Origin: Acidobacteriota bacterium
GTDB lineage: Bacteria; Acidobacteriota; UBA6911; RPQK01; JAJDTT01
Length of the DNA stretch: 64,000 bases
Direction: 5' to 3'
Assembly: GCA_028874215.1 (NCBI GenBank)
Contig: JAPPLF010000003.1
Coordinates: forward strand, 103,298-167,297
Shown here: positions 35,784 through 44,847 of the stretch, in pieces
How the letters are laid out: every line of letters begins with the position of its first letter
Numbering within the stretch: the stretch's first letter is position 1
Position numbers and translations under genes: made by a program
Notes under the pieces: generated by a model
Told to the model about the DNA's origin: nothing
The model's database searches: none
The model's input: only the letters and a program-made list of their open reading frames with translations

Positions 35784-36685
35784 GGCTGACTGTTCGTCCC
35801 AACCAATTTTCGCAGAGCCTCAAGCTCGCTCAACCCGTGTTCATCGAGCGAGCGGGTTGGATGGCGAACCATGGCGTTCTCGACAACACCCGCATGCACG
35901 AGATTGTGCTTCATTGCCGAAATGCCCAGTCCGGGCTGCAGTTCATACCGGATCAAGGGCAGCGCCCGCTGGAACGCTCTCCATGCCGATTCGAGCTCAC
36001 CGTTCTCAAGCGCGCTCCAGATCGAGCAGAAGACCGAAATCAGGTCGCTGCCCGGCATGGTTCCCTGGGATCCCCGCTGCCACTCCTCGATCATGAACTG
36101 CCCGTTCAGTCCTCCCAACAACCTCAGCGTGTCACCGGCGGCTTCGAGCGTCATGGTGATCTTGGGGGCGGTCGGCGGAGCTTCGATCTTCGCGTAGTCC
36201 ACATGCTCGATTTCGCGCGCCAGGCGTGCGAGCAGCGCCGGAGGCATAACGACCTGCGTGAGCAGGGGCGCATCCTGCACCATGATGGGAATCCCCACCG
36301 CGTCGCTGATCGCTGCATAGAAGAACATCAGGCCGTCGGCATCCGGGCGCAAGTAGTACGGCGGCAAGACCATCAAGCCGGCCGCACCGAGCCCCTCCGC
36401 TTCTTTGCAGGTTTCCACGGCGGCTTCCGTGCCGGTGGCTCCGACGCCGGCGATCACCGGGGCCCTGCCGTCCAAATGACGCACCAACGCATCGAGCACC
36501 AGCCGCTTCTCTGAAGGGAGGAGAGCGTAGCCCTCGCCGGCGTTGCCGAAGGCGCCGAAGCCGTCGCGGGCTCCGTGCGCCTGCAGATGGTCAACAAGCC
36601 GCAGCAGGCTGGCCACGTCGACCTTGCCGTCGCCCTTGAACGGCGTTACGAGGATGGGGATGACCCCTTGGAAAGCGTTCTGCAT
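35774..36685 (-). CDS. DapA-family aldolase (dihydrodipicolinate synthase superfamily)
   Basis: A 303 aa class I aldolase. It starts MQNAFQGVIPILVTPFKGDG, has GNAGEGYALLPSEKR (position of the usual GTTGE loop), the Tyr of LPPYYLRPD and the Schiff-base Lys of VDYAKIEAPP. The context between two enolase-superfamily genes points to a 2-keto-3-deoxy sugar acid aldolase or dehydratase rather than lysine synthesis. An upstream in-frame start overlaps the preceding gene and adds basic residues unlike the family. Confidence 0.88.
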   Translation of the reverse strand: MQNAFQGVIPILVTPFKGDGKVDVASLLRLVDHLQAHGARDGFGAFGNAGEGYALLPSEKRLVLDALVRHLDGRAPVIAGVGATGTEAAVETCKEAEGLGAAGLMVLPPYYLRPDADGLMFFYAAISDAVGIPIMVQDAPLLTQVVMPPALLARLAREIEHVDYAKIEAPPTAPKITMTLEAAGDTLRLLGGLNGQFMIEEWQRGSQGTMPGSDLISVFCSIWSALENGELESAWRAFQRALPLIRYELQPGLGISAMKHNLVHAGVVENAMVRHPTRSLDEHGLSELEALRKLVGTNSQPCR

Positions 36686-36722
36686 CTTCGTCTTCTTCGT
36701 AACGGAAGCGGCCGCCGCTCCC

Positions 36723-37910
36723 CTACCACATCGACTTCTTGTCCCCCCACGGGTGACGGAGAAGCTCCTCCTCAACGAGCTCGGTCCCCCATCCGGGACC
36801 GGTGGGAATCTTCATGTGGCCGTTGACGACTTCGGGCGCATGGGTGGTCACATCGTCCCTCCACGGCACGTCGTCGATATCGGCCTCCATGATGCGGACG
36901 TTGGGGAGGACTGCGCAGAGGCTGGCGCTCATGAAGGTGGCCAGGTGGCTGTAGTAGTTGTGAGGAGCGACGTTCAGTTGGTAGGTCTCCGCCAGGTCTC
37001 CGATCTTCTTGGCCTGGGAGAATCCGTTCCAGGGCACGTCTACCATGAATACGTCGGCCGCCCGCAACTCGAAATAGGGAATGAACTCCCGCATGTAGAT
37101 CAGGTTCTCCCCGGTGCAGATGGGCGTGGAGGTCGATTCCCTGATGTCCCGAATGGATTGGGGATCGTACATGTCGATCTCCAGCCAGAGCAGGTCGTAG
37201 GGCTCCAGGGCGCGGGCGATCCGGCGGCAGGCTTCCGGTTTGAAGTTGAAGTTGAGGTCCAGGTTGATGTCGATGTGGGGTCCGACGGCCTCTCGAAAAG
37301 TCGCGATGATGCTCACGATGTGATCCAGCAACTGTGGAGTGATGGCTTGGTCCGTAGTGCCGGGACCGCTCGCGAATCCGGGAAAGTAGGCGAACGGATC
37401 TTCTCCCGGAAAGATGATGTTCGTTTTCAATGCGGTGTAGCCCTTGGCCACCACCTCACGGCCCAGGACGCCCACGTCCGACAGGTTCCGGAGAGGCTCG
37501 CACCGAACGTGGCGATAGTGTGCGGTCCGGGTGGTTCCGCAATGCGACCAGTAGAGGCGGACCTCCTCCCTCAAGGGTCCGCCGAAGAGCTCCACCACTG
37601 AAATGCCCAAGGCCCGCGCCTTGATGTCCAGGAGCGCCAGCTCGATTCCGGCGATCCCCTTGGCCGCGATGCCGCCCGGACTCTGGCGGCTGCCTCGGAT
37701 CATGTCCCAGAACCGCATCTCGAAGGCCCGCGGATCCTTTCCCATGAGCACCGGCTTCAGGTCGTTGACGACACCCACCACGCCCCACGGATTCTTGCCG
37801 TCGCTGCACTCGCCGTAGCCGGTCACCCCCTCGTCGGTCTCGATCTTGACGAATACCCAGGGTCTCCAACCGGCGTCCACGACGAAGGTCTTGATCTCGG
37901 TGATTTTCAT
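36723..37910 (-). CDS. Enolase-superfamily dehydratase (galactonate dehydratase-like)
   Basis: A 395 aa mandelate racemase/muconate lactonizing family enzyme. Catalytic elements visible are ALKTNIIF (Lys), INLDLNFNF (Asp), LLWLEIDMYD (Glu), CTGENL (Glu), VDVPWNG (Asp) and NVAPHNYYSH (His of the Asp-His dyad). Likely dehydration of a sugar acid to a 2-keto-3-deoxy acid, feeding the aldolase encoded 37 nt downstream. First gene of the operon. Confidence 0.88.
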   Translation of the reverse strand: MKITEIKTFVVDAGWRPWVFVKIETDEGVTGYGECSDGKNPWGVVGVVNDLKPVLMGKDPRAFEMRFWDMIRGSRQSPGGIAAKGIAGIELALLDIKARALGISVVELFGGPLREEVRLYWSHCGTTRTAHYRHVRCEPLRNLSDVGVLGREVVAKGYTALKTNIIFPGEDPFAYFPGFASGPGTTDQAITPQLLDHIVSIIATFREAVGPHIDINLDLNFNFKPEACRRIARALEPYDLLWLEIDMYDPQSIRDIRESTSTPICTGENLIYMREFIPYFELRAADVFMVDVPWNGFSQAKKIGDLAETYQLNVAPHNYYSHLATFMSASLCAVLPNVRIMEADIDDVPWRDDVTTHAPEVVNGHMKIPTGPGWGTELVEEELLRHPWGDKKSMW

Positions 37911-38051
37911 GGCGCTGCTGCCTCGTCTCTGAAAAGGTTCCGAGAGAGTATGCCTGAGAATGCTACCCGTGCAAGCCTTACCGAATGGCCCGGCGCGGAG
38001 CTGGCACCGTCATATCGACTGCCAACGCCGTGAGTATGAGACCATGGAGTC

Positions 38052-38306
38052 ATGAAAGCGGCTGTCGAACTTGATGACGCTACCTTCCGAGAAGCCAGTA
38101 CCCTGGCCGCCGGTCGCGGGATGACGTTGGAGCAGTTTGTCGCTGACGCAGTCCAAGAGCAGCTCCGTCGGTACTCCCGTGACGCCAATATTCGAGACAA
38201 AGAGTCACCTTGGATGGCCGGTTTCGGCGGGCTGGCCGACCTCAAGAACGAAAATCGGTGTGTTCTACGTATGATCGAGGAGGAGTTCGAGGGGCCTGAC
38301 TCGTAA
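38052..38306 (+). CDS. Antitoxin-like protein (ribbon-helix-helix type), orphan
   Basis: An 84 aa protein. The N-terminal 40 residues (VELDDATFREASTLAAGRGM...TLEQFVADAVQEQL) fit an RHH DNA-binding antitoxin of the VapB/CopG type, and the acidic C-terminal tail fits a toxin-binding region. No intact toxin gene follows: a 7-codon remnant starts 8 nt after the stop. It probably represents a decayed toxin-antitoxin locus. Confidence 0.6.
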   Translation: MKAAVELDDATFREASTLAAGRGMTLEQFVADAVQEQLRRYSRDANIRDKESPWMAGFGGLADLKNENRCVLRMIEEEFEGPDS

Positions 38307-38313
38307 CGATTGC

Positions 38314-38337
38314 GTGATCCTCGATACGACTTCTTGA
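38314..38337 (+). pseudogene. Remnant of a PIN-type toxin start
   Basis: GTG followed by codons for I-L-D-T-T-S and then a stop. VapC/PIN toxins commonly begin with M/V-I-L-D-T-S or similar, the Asp being catalytic, and start right after the antitoxin gene. Only this start is left. The assignment is inference from position and seven residues. Confidence 0.35.
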
Positions 38338-38408
38338 TTGTCCCCGACGCATTTTCAGAGTCGCACCGGGCGTGCTAATCTGGTTTCCACTCATCAGGGG
38401 GAGATCAC

Positions 38409-38993
38409 ATGGATAAAGTACTCGTCATTGTTGGAGATGCGACGGAGACGGTGGATACTCTGTATCCCTATTTCCGCCTCCAGGAAGCCGGCTTCCAGCC
38501 CGTCGTCGCGGGGCCCGAGAAGCGCCGCTACAACATGGTCCTGCATGAGATCGGACCCAACTGGGACATCACCCGGGAATTCGAGGGCTACAAGATCGAC
38601 GCGGACATCGCCTTTCGCGACGTGGTGCCGGAAGAGTACCTGGGCATCTTCTTTTCCGGTGGCCGGGCCCCCGAGTACATTCGTTACGACGAGGACCTGG
38701 TGGCCATGACGCGCCACTTCTTCGACGCCAACAAGCCTGTGGGCTGCGTCTGTCACGGCGTGGAGATTCCCGCCTACGCCGGCTGCGTCAAGGGGCGGAG
38801 GATGGCCACCGTTCCCAAGTGCAAGTTCGACCTGGAGGTGTGCGGCGGCATATTCGTCGACGCCGGTTGCGTGGTGGACGGCAACCTGGTGAGCGGGCGC
38901 ACGTATCACGACCATGGCCAGTACATGGGGCACTGGATCCGGCTGCTGATCGAGGCTCGTGAGGAACAGCTTGTCCAGGCCGCGGCCGTCTGA
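38409..38993 (+). CDS. DJ-1/PfpI family protein
   Basis: A 194 aa protein of the DJ-1/PfpI superfamily. It has VLVIVGDATETVDTLYPYF at the N-terminus, GIFFSGGRAPEYIR, and the nucleophile elbow VGCVCHGVEIP (Cys about residue 118, next to His). The family includes chaperones/deglycases and amidases; the role here is undefined. It precedes the cytochrome gene and overlaps it by 35 nt if the GTG start of that gene is used. Confidence 0.88.
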   Translation: MDKVLVIVGDATETVDTLYPYFRLQEAGFQPVVAGPEKRRYNMVLHEIGPNWDITREFEGYKIDADIAFRDVVPEEYLGIFFSGGRAPEYIRYDEDLVAMTRHFFDANKPVGCVCHGVEIPAYAGCVKGRRMATVPKCKFDLEVCGGIFVDAGCVVDGNLVSGRTYHDHGQYMGHWIRLLIEAREEQLVQAAAV

Positions 38994-41223
38994 GTTGAGA
39001 TCCTCCCGGAAATCTTTCGCAACTCTGGCGGCGGGCTTCTGCGGCCTGCTGCTGGCCGTCGCTTGCTCCCCCGTTTCCGATCCCCCGAAAACGCCGTCCT
39101 ACCCTCTCGTTGTCGGATTCGAAAGATTTCACCGGAACGGGGATGCCGAAGGGCCCCACGGAGGGGAAGTCCTCCTGGGAGAGCTGGGTTGCACCCATTG
39201 CCATGTGGCCGATGAAGCAGTCGCCCAACGGGTCATTCCCCGGCAGGCTCCCATCCTGGACGGAGTTGGCGGCCGGGTCCGCCTGACTTACCTGAAGGAT
39301 TTCCTGAGTCGACCCCAGGGCGCCAAACCGGGGACGCCCATGCCCCATCCTCTGGCAGGTTGGGCGCCGGAGGAACGGGAAGCGGCGGCGGAAGCCCTGG
39401 CCCATTTTCTCGCCTCTTTGGAACAGCCGGATCCGGCAGAGTCCGCTCCGGTAGCGAGTCCGCCCGAGATCGAGCAAGGAGAGCGGCTTTACCACACGGT
39501 CGGGTGCGTCGCCTGCCACACTCCCTTCGTGCCGGCTGGAGCCATGCATCAGGCCGGCGGTGGGGGATTTTCACTGGAGCAAATCCAGATCCCGGCCCCT
39601 CAAGTCCCTTCGGTCCCCATCGCGGATCAGGTGTCAAGAACGACCCTTGAGCCGCTGGCCGGTTTTCTGTTGGATCCCCTGCGGACCCGGCCCGCCGGGA
39701 GAATGCCTCCGATGCGGCTCTCCGCTGCCGAGGCACGTGCCATCGCCGCCTATCTTCTGGCGCAGGGAGGAGTTCTCGCTGATCCCCAACGCACGTCCCC
39801 CGAGGGGGAAAAGATCGCAAGGGGCCGGGTCCTGTTCCGGGAACTGCGTTGCAACGCCTGCCATCGTCTCGAGGAAGAAAAGGCCGCCGCGGCCCCACTC
39901 CCGCGGCTTGAGGAGCTGGACCCCGAAAAACCGGGCGGCTGCCTGGATCCGTCGCCTCGCAAGGGAGTGCCCGACTACGAACTGGACCCGGTCCAGAGAG
40001 CCGCCCTGGCCGAGGCGCTGGCGGGATTGAAGGGAGAGATTGTCCGGCTGGATCCGGAGGCCCAGGTCCGCCGATACCTGGAGGTCTACAACTGTTTCGC
40101 CTGTCACCAGCGGGGAGATCAGGGCGGACCCGAAGCGGGAAGGGCGGCCTATTTCCTCCCGGTGGAGGAACTGGACATGGGGAACGAGGGCCGGCTGCCT
40201 CCCCCCTTGACCGAGGCCGGCCGCAAGTTGACCCCCGAGTGGTTGAGGAAGGTCTTGGAGGGTTCGGGCATGGTGCGTCCCTACCTGATGGTCCGGATGC
40301 CGGACTACGGGAGCGCCGCCGAAACCCTGGCGGACGCCTTGATCCGGGCCGACCAGGACCTGCAGTTGCCCGCTACGGATGTCTCCGGCACCTTGCACCA
40401 CCACCGGAACCGCTACGGGCGCCGCCTCATGGGGGCCGACGGTCTCAATTGCATCAACTGCCACGGCCTGCGGGGCCACCCATCCACCGGTATGCCGGCC
40501 CTGGATTTGGCCGACTCCCTCGAACGCCTCCAACCCGACTGGTTCAAGCGGTACGTCCTGGACCCCGACTCCAGCCGTCCCGGGACCCTGATGCCCACCT
40601 TCTTCGAAGGAGGGAAGGGAACGCTGACGGACGTATTGGGTGGAGACGCGGACAAGCAGATCGAGGCGATTCTCACCTACCTGAAGGAACTGGACCAGAC
40701 CCGCCTGCCGGTGGGCATGGAGCCGGAAGAGTTCTTCGACCTGGTCCCCGGGGACCGGCCCATCCTGTTGCGGACCTTCATGGAGGGAGTCGGCACCCAT
40801 GCCATCGCCGTGGGTTTTCCCCAGGGGATCCATTTCGCTTTCGATGCTTTGGAGGTCCGGTCCAAGCTCCTCTGGAGAGGGCGGTTCCTCAACGCCGAGT
40901 CCACTTGGTCCAATCGCTTTACGCCCTTCGTGCAGCCCTTGAGCGAGGATCGGGCCAAGCTGCCTGAAACCATGCCCCTGGCGTTTCTGGAGAGCGGCCT
41001 GAGCCCCTGGCCCGGCGGGATGGGTAAACGGGCGGGTTACCGGATGCGTGGATTCCGGGTCTCGCCTTCCGGCGAACCGACGTTCCTCTACAGTTTGCGG
41101 GGGATCGCCGTCCGGGAACGGTTGATCCCGTCCCAGGACAATGCCTGGTTCCGGAGAACTCTCGATCTCACCGGCGACGGCGAATCGGTCTGGTTCCTGG
41201 CGGCGCGGGCCCCGGAGATCTAA
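38959..41223 (+). CDS. Multihaem c-type cytochrome lipoprotein, C-terminus cut by in-frame stop
   Basis: A 754 aa protein with a signal ending LLLAVAC (lipobox). Five CxxCH haem-attachment motifs are visible: CTHCH, CVACH, CNACH, CFACH and CINCH, in cytochrome c domains that repeat along the chain. GTG is given as start; a TTG 12 codons later would avoid overlap with the DJ-1 gene. After the TAA the same frame stays open for 54 codons with normal coding bias, suggesting that the native C-terminus lies further on. A periplasmic electron carrier for the following dehydrogenase-like protein is a reasonable inference. Confidence 0.8.
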   Translation: MRNSLSRPRPSELRSSRKSFATLAAGFCGLLLAVACSPVSDPPKTPSYPLVVGFERFHRNGDAEGPHGGEVLLGELGCTHCHVADEAVAQRVIPRQAPILDGVGGRVRLTYLKDFLSRPQGAKPGTPMPHPLAGWAPEEREAAAEALAHFLASLEQPDPAESAPVASPPEIEQGERLYHTVGCVACHTPFVPAGAMHQAGGGGFSLEQIQIPAPQVPSVPIADQVSRTTLEPLAGFLLDPLRTRPAGRMPPMRLSAAEARAIAAYLLAQGGVLADPQRTSPEGEKIARGRVLFRELRCNACHRLEEEKAAAAPLPRLEELDPEKPGGCLDPSPRKGVPDYELDPVQRAALAEALAGLKGEIVRLDPEAQVRRYLEVYNCFACHQRGDQGGPEAGRAAYFLPVEELDMGNEGRLPPPLTEAGRKLTPEWLRKVLEGSGMVRPYLMVRMPDYGSAAETLADALIRADQDLQLPATDVSGTLHHHRNRYGRRLMGADGLNCINCHGLRGHPSTGMPALDLADSLERLQPDWFKRYVLDPDSSRPGTLMPTFFEGGKGTLTDVLGGDADKQIEAILTYLKELDQTRLPVGMEPEEFFDLVPGDRPILLRTFMEGVGTHAIAVGFPQGIHFAFDALEVRSKLLWRGRFLNAESTWSNRFTPFVQPLSEDRAKLPETMPLAFLESGLSPWPGGMGKRAGYRMRGFRVSPSGEPTFLYSLRGIAVRERLIPSQDNAWFRRTLDLTGDGESVWFLAARAPEI

Positions 41224-41388
41224 CCCCGGGGCGCAGCACTCTATCCCCCCGGCGGCCTCAAGACCCGGCTCGGCGAGCCGGAAGCCTCCATGCCCGTGCT
41301 CCGCCGGTCGGGCGGAGCCGGCGAGTTGCTGCTGCCGGTCCGGTTCCGGGATGGGCAGGCCCGGATCGAACAGGAAGTCTCATGGTGA
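41224..41388 (+). other. Post-stop continuation of the cytochrome reading frame
   Basis: In the same frame as the cytochrome gene, immediately after TAA, 54 sense codons follow (ending RIEQEVSW) before a TGA that overlaps the next gene's start. Third positions are mostly G/C as in neighbouring genes. It is therefore likely the true end of the cytochrome gene, separated by a nonsense mutation or a sequencing error. Confidence 0.6.
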
Positions 41389-42881
41389 AACGTATCGGCC
41401 TACTGTCGGCGTTGGTTCTGGCGTTCGCCGCGGACCTGGACGCGCAGGAAGAGGACTACTACCGCATCGTCACCCTTCCCGTCCCGGAGACCGTCCCCTT
41501 CGAGGTCAGCGGCCTGGAGCGGCTGCCCGACGGACGGATTGCCGCGGCCATCCGGCGAGGAGAGGTCTGGCTGGTGGAGGGCGCCTACAAGGAACCGGCC
41601 GAGGGGCTCCGATTTCGCAGGATCGCCCAGGCGCTCCACGAGCCGCTGGGCCTGGTTCGCCACGGCGATTCCCTCTATCTGGCCCAGAGGAGCGAGCTGA
41701 CCCGGCTCCGGGACCTCGACGGCGACGACGTGATCGACGAGTATCTCACCGTCACCGACGACTGGGGCCTCACGGGCCACTACCACGAATACGCTTACGG
41801 CCCCCGGGTCGACGGGCAAGGGGATTTCTGGATCACCCTCAACGCCGCCATCGGGAATCTGACCGCCGATGCCGATGCCTGGCGGGGCTGGGCCTTGAAG
41901 GTGACGCCGCAGGGCCGCCTGGTCCCCGTGGCGACGGGTCTGCGATCGCCTTGCGGGATCGGAATGAACGGCCGCGGCGAAGTCTTCACCACGGATCAGC
42001 AGGGAGGCTGGGTCGCCACCGGCGCTCTCCATCACGTGGAGGAGGGAGACTTCTACGGACATCCCGACGGCCTCAAGTCGTGCTCCCTGCCCGGCTCGCC
42101 CGTCGTCTGTCCGGAGCGGATCCCCACCGGCATCACCGTCGTCGAGGCGGCCGCGCAGATTCCGGGATTCAAGTTGCCGGCGGTCTGGTTCCCCTACCGG
42201 AAGATGGGCCGGAGCGCCACCGACCTGGCGTGGGACCATTCGGCAGGCCGCTTCGGTCCCTTCCAGGGACAGCTCTTCGTGGGGGATTTCACCGACGCCA
42301 TGATCTCGCGGGTGTTTCTGGAACGGGTGGGCGGACAATACCAGGGCGCCTGCTTTCGTTTCCGGGACGGATTTCAGAGCGCCGTCGTCCGCCTGGTCTT
42401 CGGAGCCGACGGCTCGCTCTTCGTGGGGGAGACCAATCGCGGCTGGAATTCCCTGGGTACCCGTTCCTACGGCTTGGAACGCCTGGTCTGGACCGGACGC
42501 ACGCCCTTCGAGGTCCGGGAGATGCGGGCCCTGCCCGACGGCTTTCGGCTCACCTTCACCGGACGCGCAGACCCGGATCGGGCCGCGCAGACCGATTCCT
42601 ACCGCATGATCAGCTATACGTATCTCTACCATCCCGACTACGGCAGTCCGGAGGTCGAGACCAGGGAACTGACCCTGAGAGAGGCTCGCGTGGCCGCCGG
42701 CGGTCGATCCGTGGACCTGATTGTCGAGGGTCTCCGGCCAGGCTACGTTCACGAGCTGCACCTGCCCGGCATCGTCTCCGCCGAGGGAGAGGGACTGCTC
42801 CACGCACGCGCCTATTACACGCTGAACCGGATTCCGGCCTCCGACCCCGGCTCGGAGCCGCATGCCCGAACTCGTCCCTGA
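41382..42881 (+). CDS. Exported beta-propeller protein, sorbosone/PQQ sugar dehydrogenase-like
   Basis: A 499 aa protein with a signal peptide (MVKRIGLLSALVLAFAADLDA). A six-bladed propeller is suggested by the repeating pattern ERLPDGRIAAAIRRGEVW, HEPLGLVRHGDSLYLAQR, ATGLRSPCGIGMNGRGEVF and GDFTDAMISRVF, as in L-sorbosone/PQQ-dependent dehydrogenases. A C-terminal beta domain is present. Cofactor residues cannot be confirmed by eye. The ATG overlaps the end of the extended cytochrome frame, consistent with an operon handing electrons to the haem protein. Confidence 0.7.
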   Translation: MVKRIGLLSALVLAFAADLDAQEEDYYRIVTLPVPETVPFEVSGLERLPDGRIAAAIRRGEVWLVEGAYKEPAEGLRFRRIAQALHEPLGLVRHGDSLYLAQRSELTRLRDLDGDDVIDEYLTVTDDWGLTGHYHEYAYGPRVDGQGDFWITLNAAIGNLTADADAWRGWALKVTPQGRLVPVATGLRSPCGIGMNGRGEVFTTDQQGGWVATGALHHVEEGDFYGHPDGLKSCSLPGSPVVCPERIPTGITVVEAAAQIPGFKLPAVWFPYRKMGRSATDLAWDHSAGRFGPFQGQLFVGDFTDAMISRVFLERVGGQYQGACFRFRDGFQSAVVRLVFGADGSLFVGETNRGWNSLGTRSYGLERLVWTGRTPFEVREMRALPDGFRLTFTGRADPDRAAQTDSYRMISYTYLYHPDYGSPEVETRELTLREARVAAGGRSVDLIVEGLRPGYVHELHLPGIVSAEGEGLLHARAYYTLNRIPASDPGSEPHARTRP

Positions 42882-42902
42882 ACCGGCTGGCCGCCCGCTT
42901 CC

Positions 42903-44195
42903 TCAGGCGCTCAGAAACCAGGACTCCGGCACCCGCACGAGCTTGAGTCTCCGGGTCCTCTTGCCCTTCTCGACAGTGTCGTACTGGTAGGTCATGAGCA
43001 CCTGGTCGCCGGAGAAGGCCAGGGAGGGATAGTGGCATCGGAAAAAGCCGCTGGGGAGTTTCCCCGCCTTCGGGTTGACCCGGATGTGGGCCACCGGCGG
43101 AGGGGAAATCCGGCCGGCCGGTTCCAGGCCGGGACTGGAGTCCACCGTCTTGAAGTTCCGCCAGGTCTGGCCCTCGTCGGCGGAGGTGGCCACGGAAAGG
43201 CGGGAACGATAATACCCGTTGCGAATCTCGTCCCCGGAGGTCTGGTTCCAGATCACCAGCAGTTGCCCCGAGTCTCGGAGCCGGTCCACGTCGCAGGGAA
43301 CGTCGCCGGTGGAGAGGGCGGTGGGGCTCGCCTCATGCCAGTTCTCGCCGCCATCTTCGGAGCGGGTCTGGAAAAAGCGACCCACCTTGGTCCTCATGAG
43401 CATGAGAACGGATCCGTCCTTGAGCTCGGTCACCACCGGCTCGGCGGTTCCGCCGAATCCCCCCAGGCTCCTCTCCCCGGGAAGGGGCCAGACCATGATG
43501 GACCCCTTGGACCGCTGCCAGGTCGCTCCGCGGTCGTCGGAGAAATAAGCGAAGCAGCCGCTCATCTGAGGCCGGTGGGCGTGTCCTTCCAGGCCGATGG
43601 AATACCCGTCCAGCATTCCCGTGGCCATGGCCTGGCGGGTTTCGGGGTGAAGCCCGTTGAACTGCCAGTAAACGGGCAGCAGCAACCGTCCCGTGGAGAG
43701 CTCCGTCAATCGTCCGAAGGGAACCTGCAAGAAGGCGCCCGAAGAACCCGATCCGGGTCCCGGCAGGTCGATGTCCGATCCCTTCGACCAGTTCCGTCCG
43801 CCGTCCCGGGAGGTTGCGAAACGCAGGACTCGATGGTCGGCGTGGCGCGCCGGCGCACCGCTCAGTTCCTCGGCGTAGACCATGCCCACGGTTCCGCCTT
43901 TGAGAGGAACGAGATGGTTCCGCGTGACGTTCATGGGTTTTCCCTGCTGCATCAGTGGGAAGGGCTTTCCCCAGGTCTCTCCCCCGTCTCGGGAGAATGA
44001 CCCGGAATTTTCGTTCATCAGGGTGAGAATATGGCCACGTTCCGACGCGGCCAGGATCCGTCCCGAGCCCGCCGGCAACAGCCCCTCGTAGGTGTGTCCG
44101 CTCGCCGAAACGGTGCCGGACGCCCTCAAAGCCGCGGCTCCCGCCATTGAGGTTGCCAGGAATTGCCGCCGGCTCAGGTTGTTTCTCTCTTGCAT
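42903..44195 (-). CDS. Tat-exported sialidase-like BNR-repeat protein
   Basis: A 430 aa protein with a Tat leader (NLSRRQFLATSMAGAAAL). Five Asp-box (SxDxGxTW) repeats are seen: SFSRDGGETW, TSRDGGRNW, SDDRGATW, RSEDGGENW and TSADEGQTW, the hallmark of six-bladed sialidase/exo-alpha-sialidase propellers. Whether it cleaves sialic acid is unknown; many such proteins act on other glycans. The start was set at the Tat leader, 43 codons inside the maximal frame. Confidence 0.88.
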   Translation of the reverse strand: MQERNNLSRRQFLATSMAGAAALRASGTVSASGHTYEGLLPAGSGRILAASERGHILTLMNENSGSFSRDGGETWGKPFPLMQQGKPMNVTRNHLVPLKGGTVGMVYAEELSGAPARHADHRVLRFATSRDGGRNWSKGSDIDLPGPGSGSSGAFLQVPFGRLTELSTGRLLLPVYWQFNGLHPETRQAMATGMLDGYSIGLEGHAHRPQMSGCFAYFSDDRGATWQRSKGSIMVWPLPGERSLGGFGGTAEPVVTELKDGSVLMLMRTKVGRFFQTRSEDGGENWHEASPTALSTGDVPCDVDRLRDSGQLLVIWNQTSGDEIRNGYYRSRLSVATSADEGQTWRNFKTVDSSPGLEPAGRISPPPVAHIRVNPKAGKLPSGFFRCHYPSLAFSGDQVLMTYQYDTVEKGKRTRRLKLVRVPESWFLSA

Positions 44196-44305
44196 GCTCA
44201 CTCTCCTTGATTCCGCGTCGAGTTCAAGTTTCAATTCCGCGCTACGGGACGCAGCCCGGGCATTGTAGAATGGGCGGCTTCCGAAAACGAGGAGAAGCGG
44301 CGGCG

Positions 44306-44827
44306 GTGAAGATTCAGCAGCCACGGGTTCCGGAGTCCAAGGTTCTCTCGCGAGACCAGATGGCCGCGGAGTGTGAACGGCTCCGGGACCAGAAACGGAC
44401 CATCGTCTTCACCAACGGCACTTTCGACCTCCTCCACGCCGGGCATACCACCTATCTGAACCAGGCCCGGGAATTGGGAGACGTGCTGATCGTGGGTCTC
44501 AACTCGGACGAGTCGATCCGCTCCATCAAGGGGGACAAACGGCCCATCATCCGGGAGCCTTACCGGTCCCGAATGCTGGCGGCCCTGGAGTGTGTGGACT
44601 ACGTGGTGCTTTTTGACGAGGATGAGCCCCGGAACCTGATCGCCGAATTGCTGCCCGATGTGCTGGTCAAGGCAGAGGACTGGGCCCACTATGTGAGCGG
44701 CCGCGATGTGGTGGAGGCCAGCGGGGGCCGGGTCGTTCTGGCGCCCCTGGTGCCGGGCCTCTCCAGCAGCGGGATCATTCGGCGGATTCGGGAAGTGTTC
44801 CAGGACCGGGAAGAGGAATCCCGCTGA
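44306..44827 (+). CDS. D-glycero-beta-D-manno-heptose 1-phosphate adenylyltransferase (HldE C-terminal type)
   Basis: A 173 aa nucleotidyltransferase with the TNGTFDLLHAGHTTYL signature (HxGH) and VKAEDWAHYVSGRDVV, VPGLSSSGIIRRI, as in the C-terminal half of E. coli HldE (RfaE). It makes ADP-heptose from heptose 1-phosphate for LPS core. The separate kinase domain is not in the window. The GTG with GAGGAG upstream was chosen over an ATG 12 codons earlier. Twenty nt before hldD. Confidence 0.93.
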   Translation: MKIQQPRVPESKVLSRDQMAAECERLRDQKRTIVFTNGTFDLLHAGHTTYLNQARELGDVLIVGLNSDESIRSIKGDKRPIIREPYRSRMLAALECVDYVVLFDEDEPRNLIAELLPDVLVKAEDWAHYVSGRDVVEASGGRVVLAPLVPGLSSSGIIRRIREVFQDREEESR

Positions 44828-44847
44828 AGAACCGAGGTTAGTGCAAC

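Noticed and set aside
38338-38709. Plus-strand frame overlapping the DJ-1 gene
   Set aside because: Out of frame with the DJ-1 family protein and without motifs.
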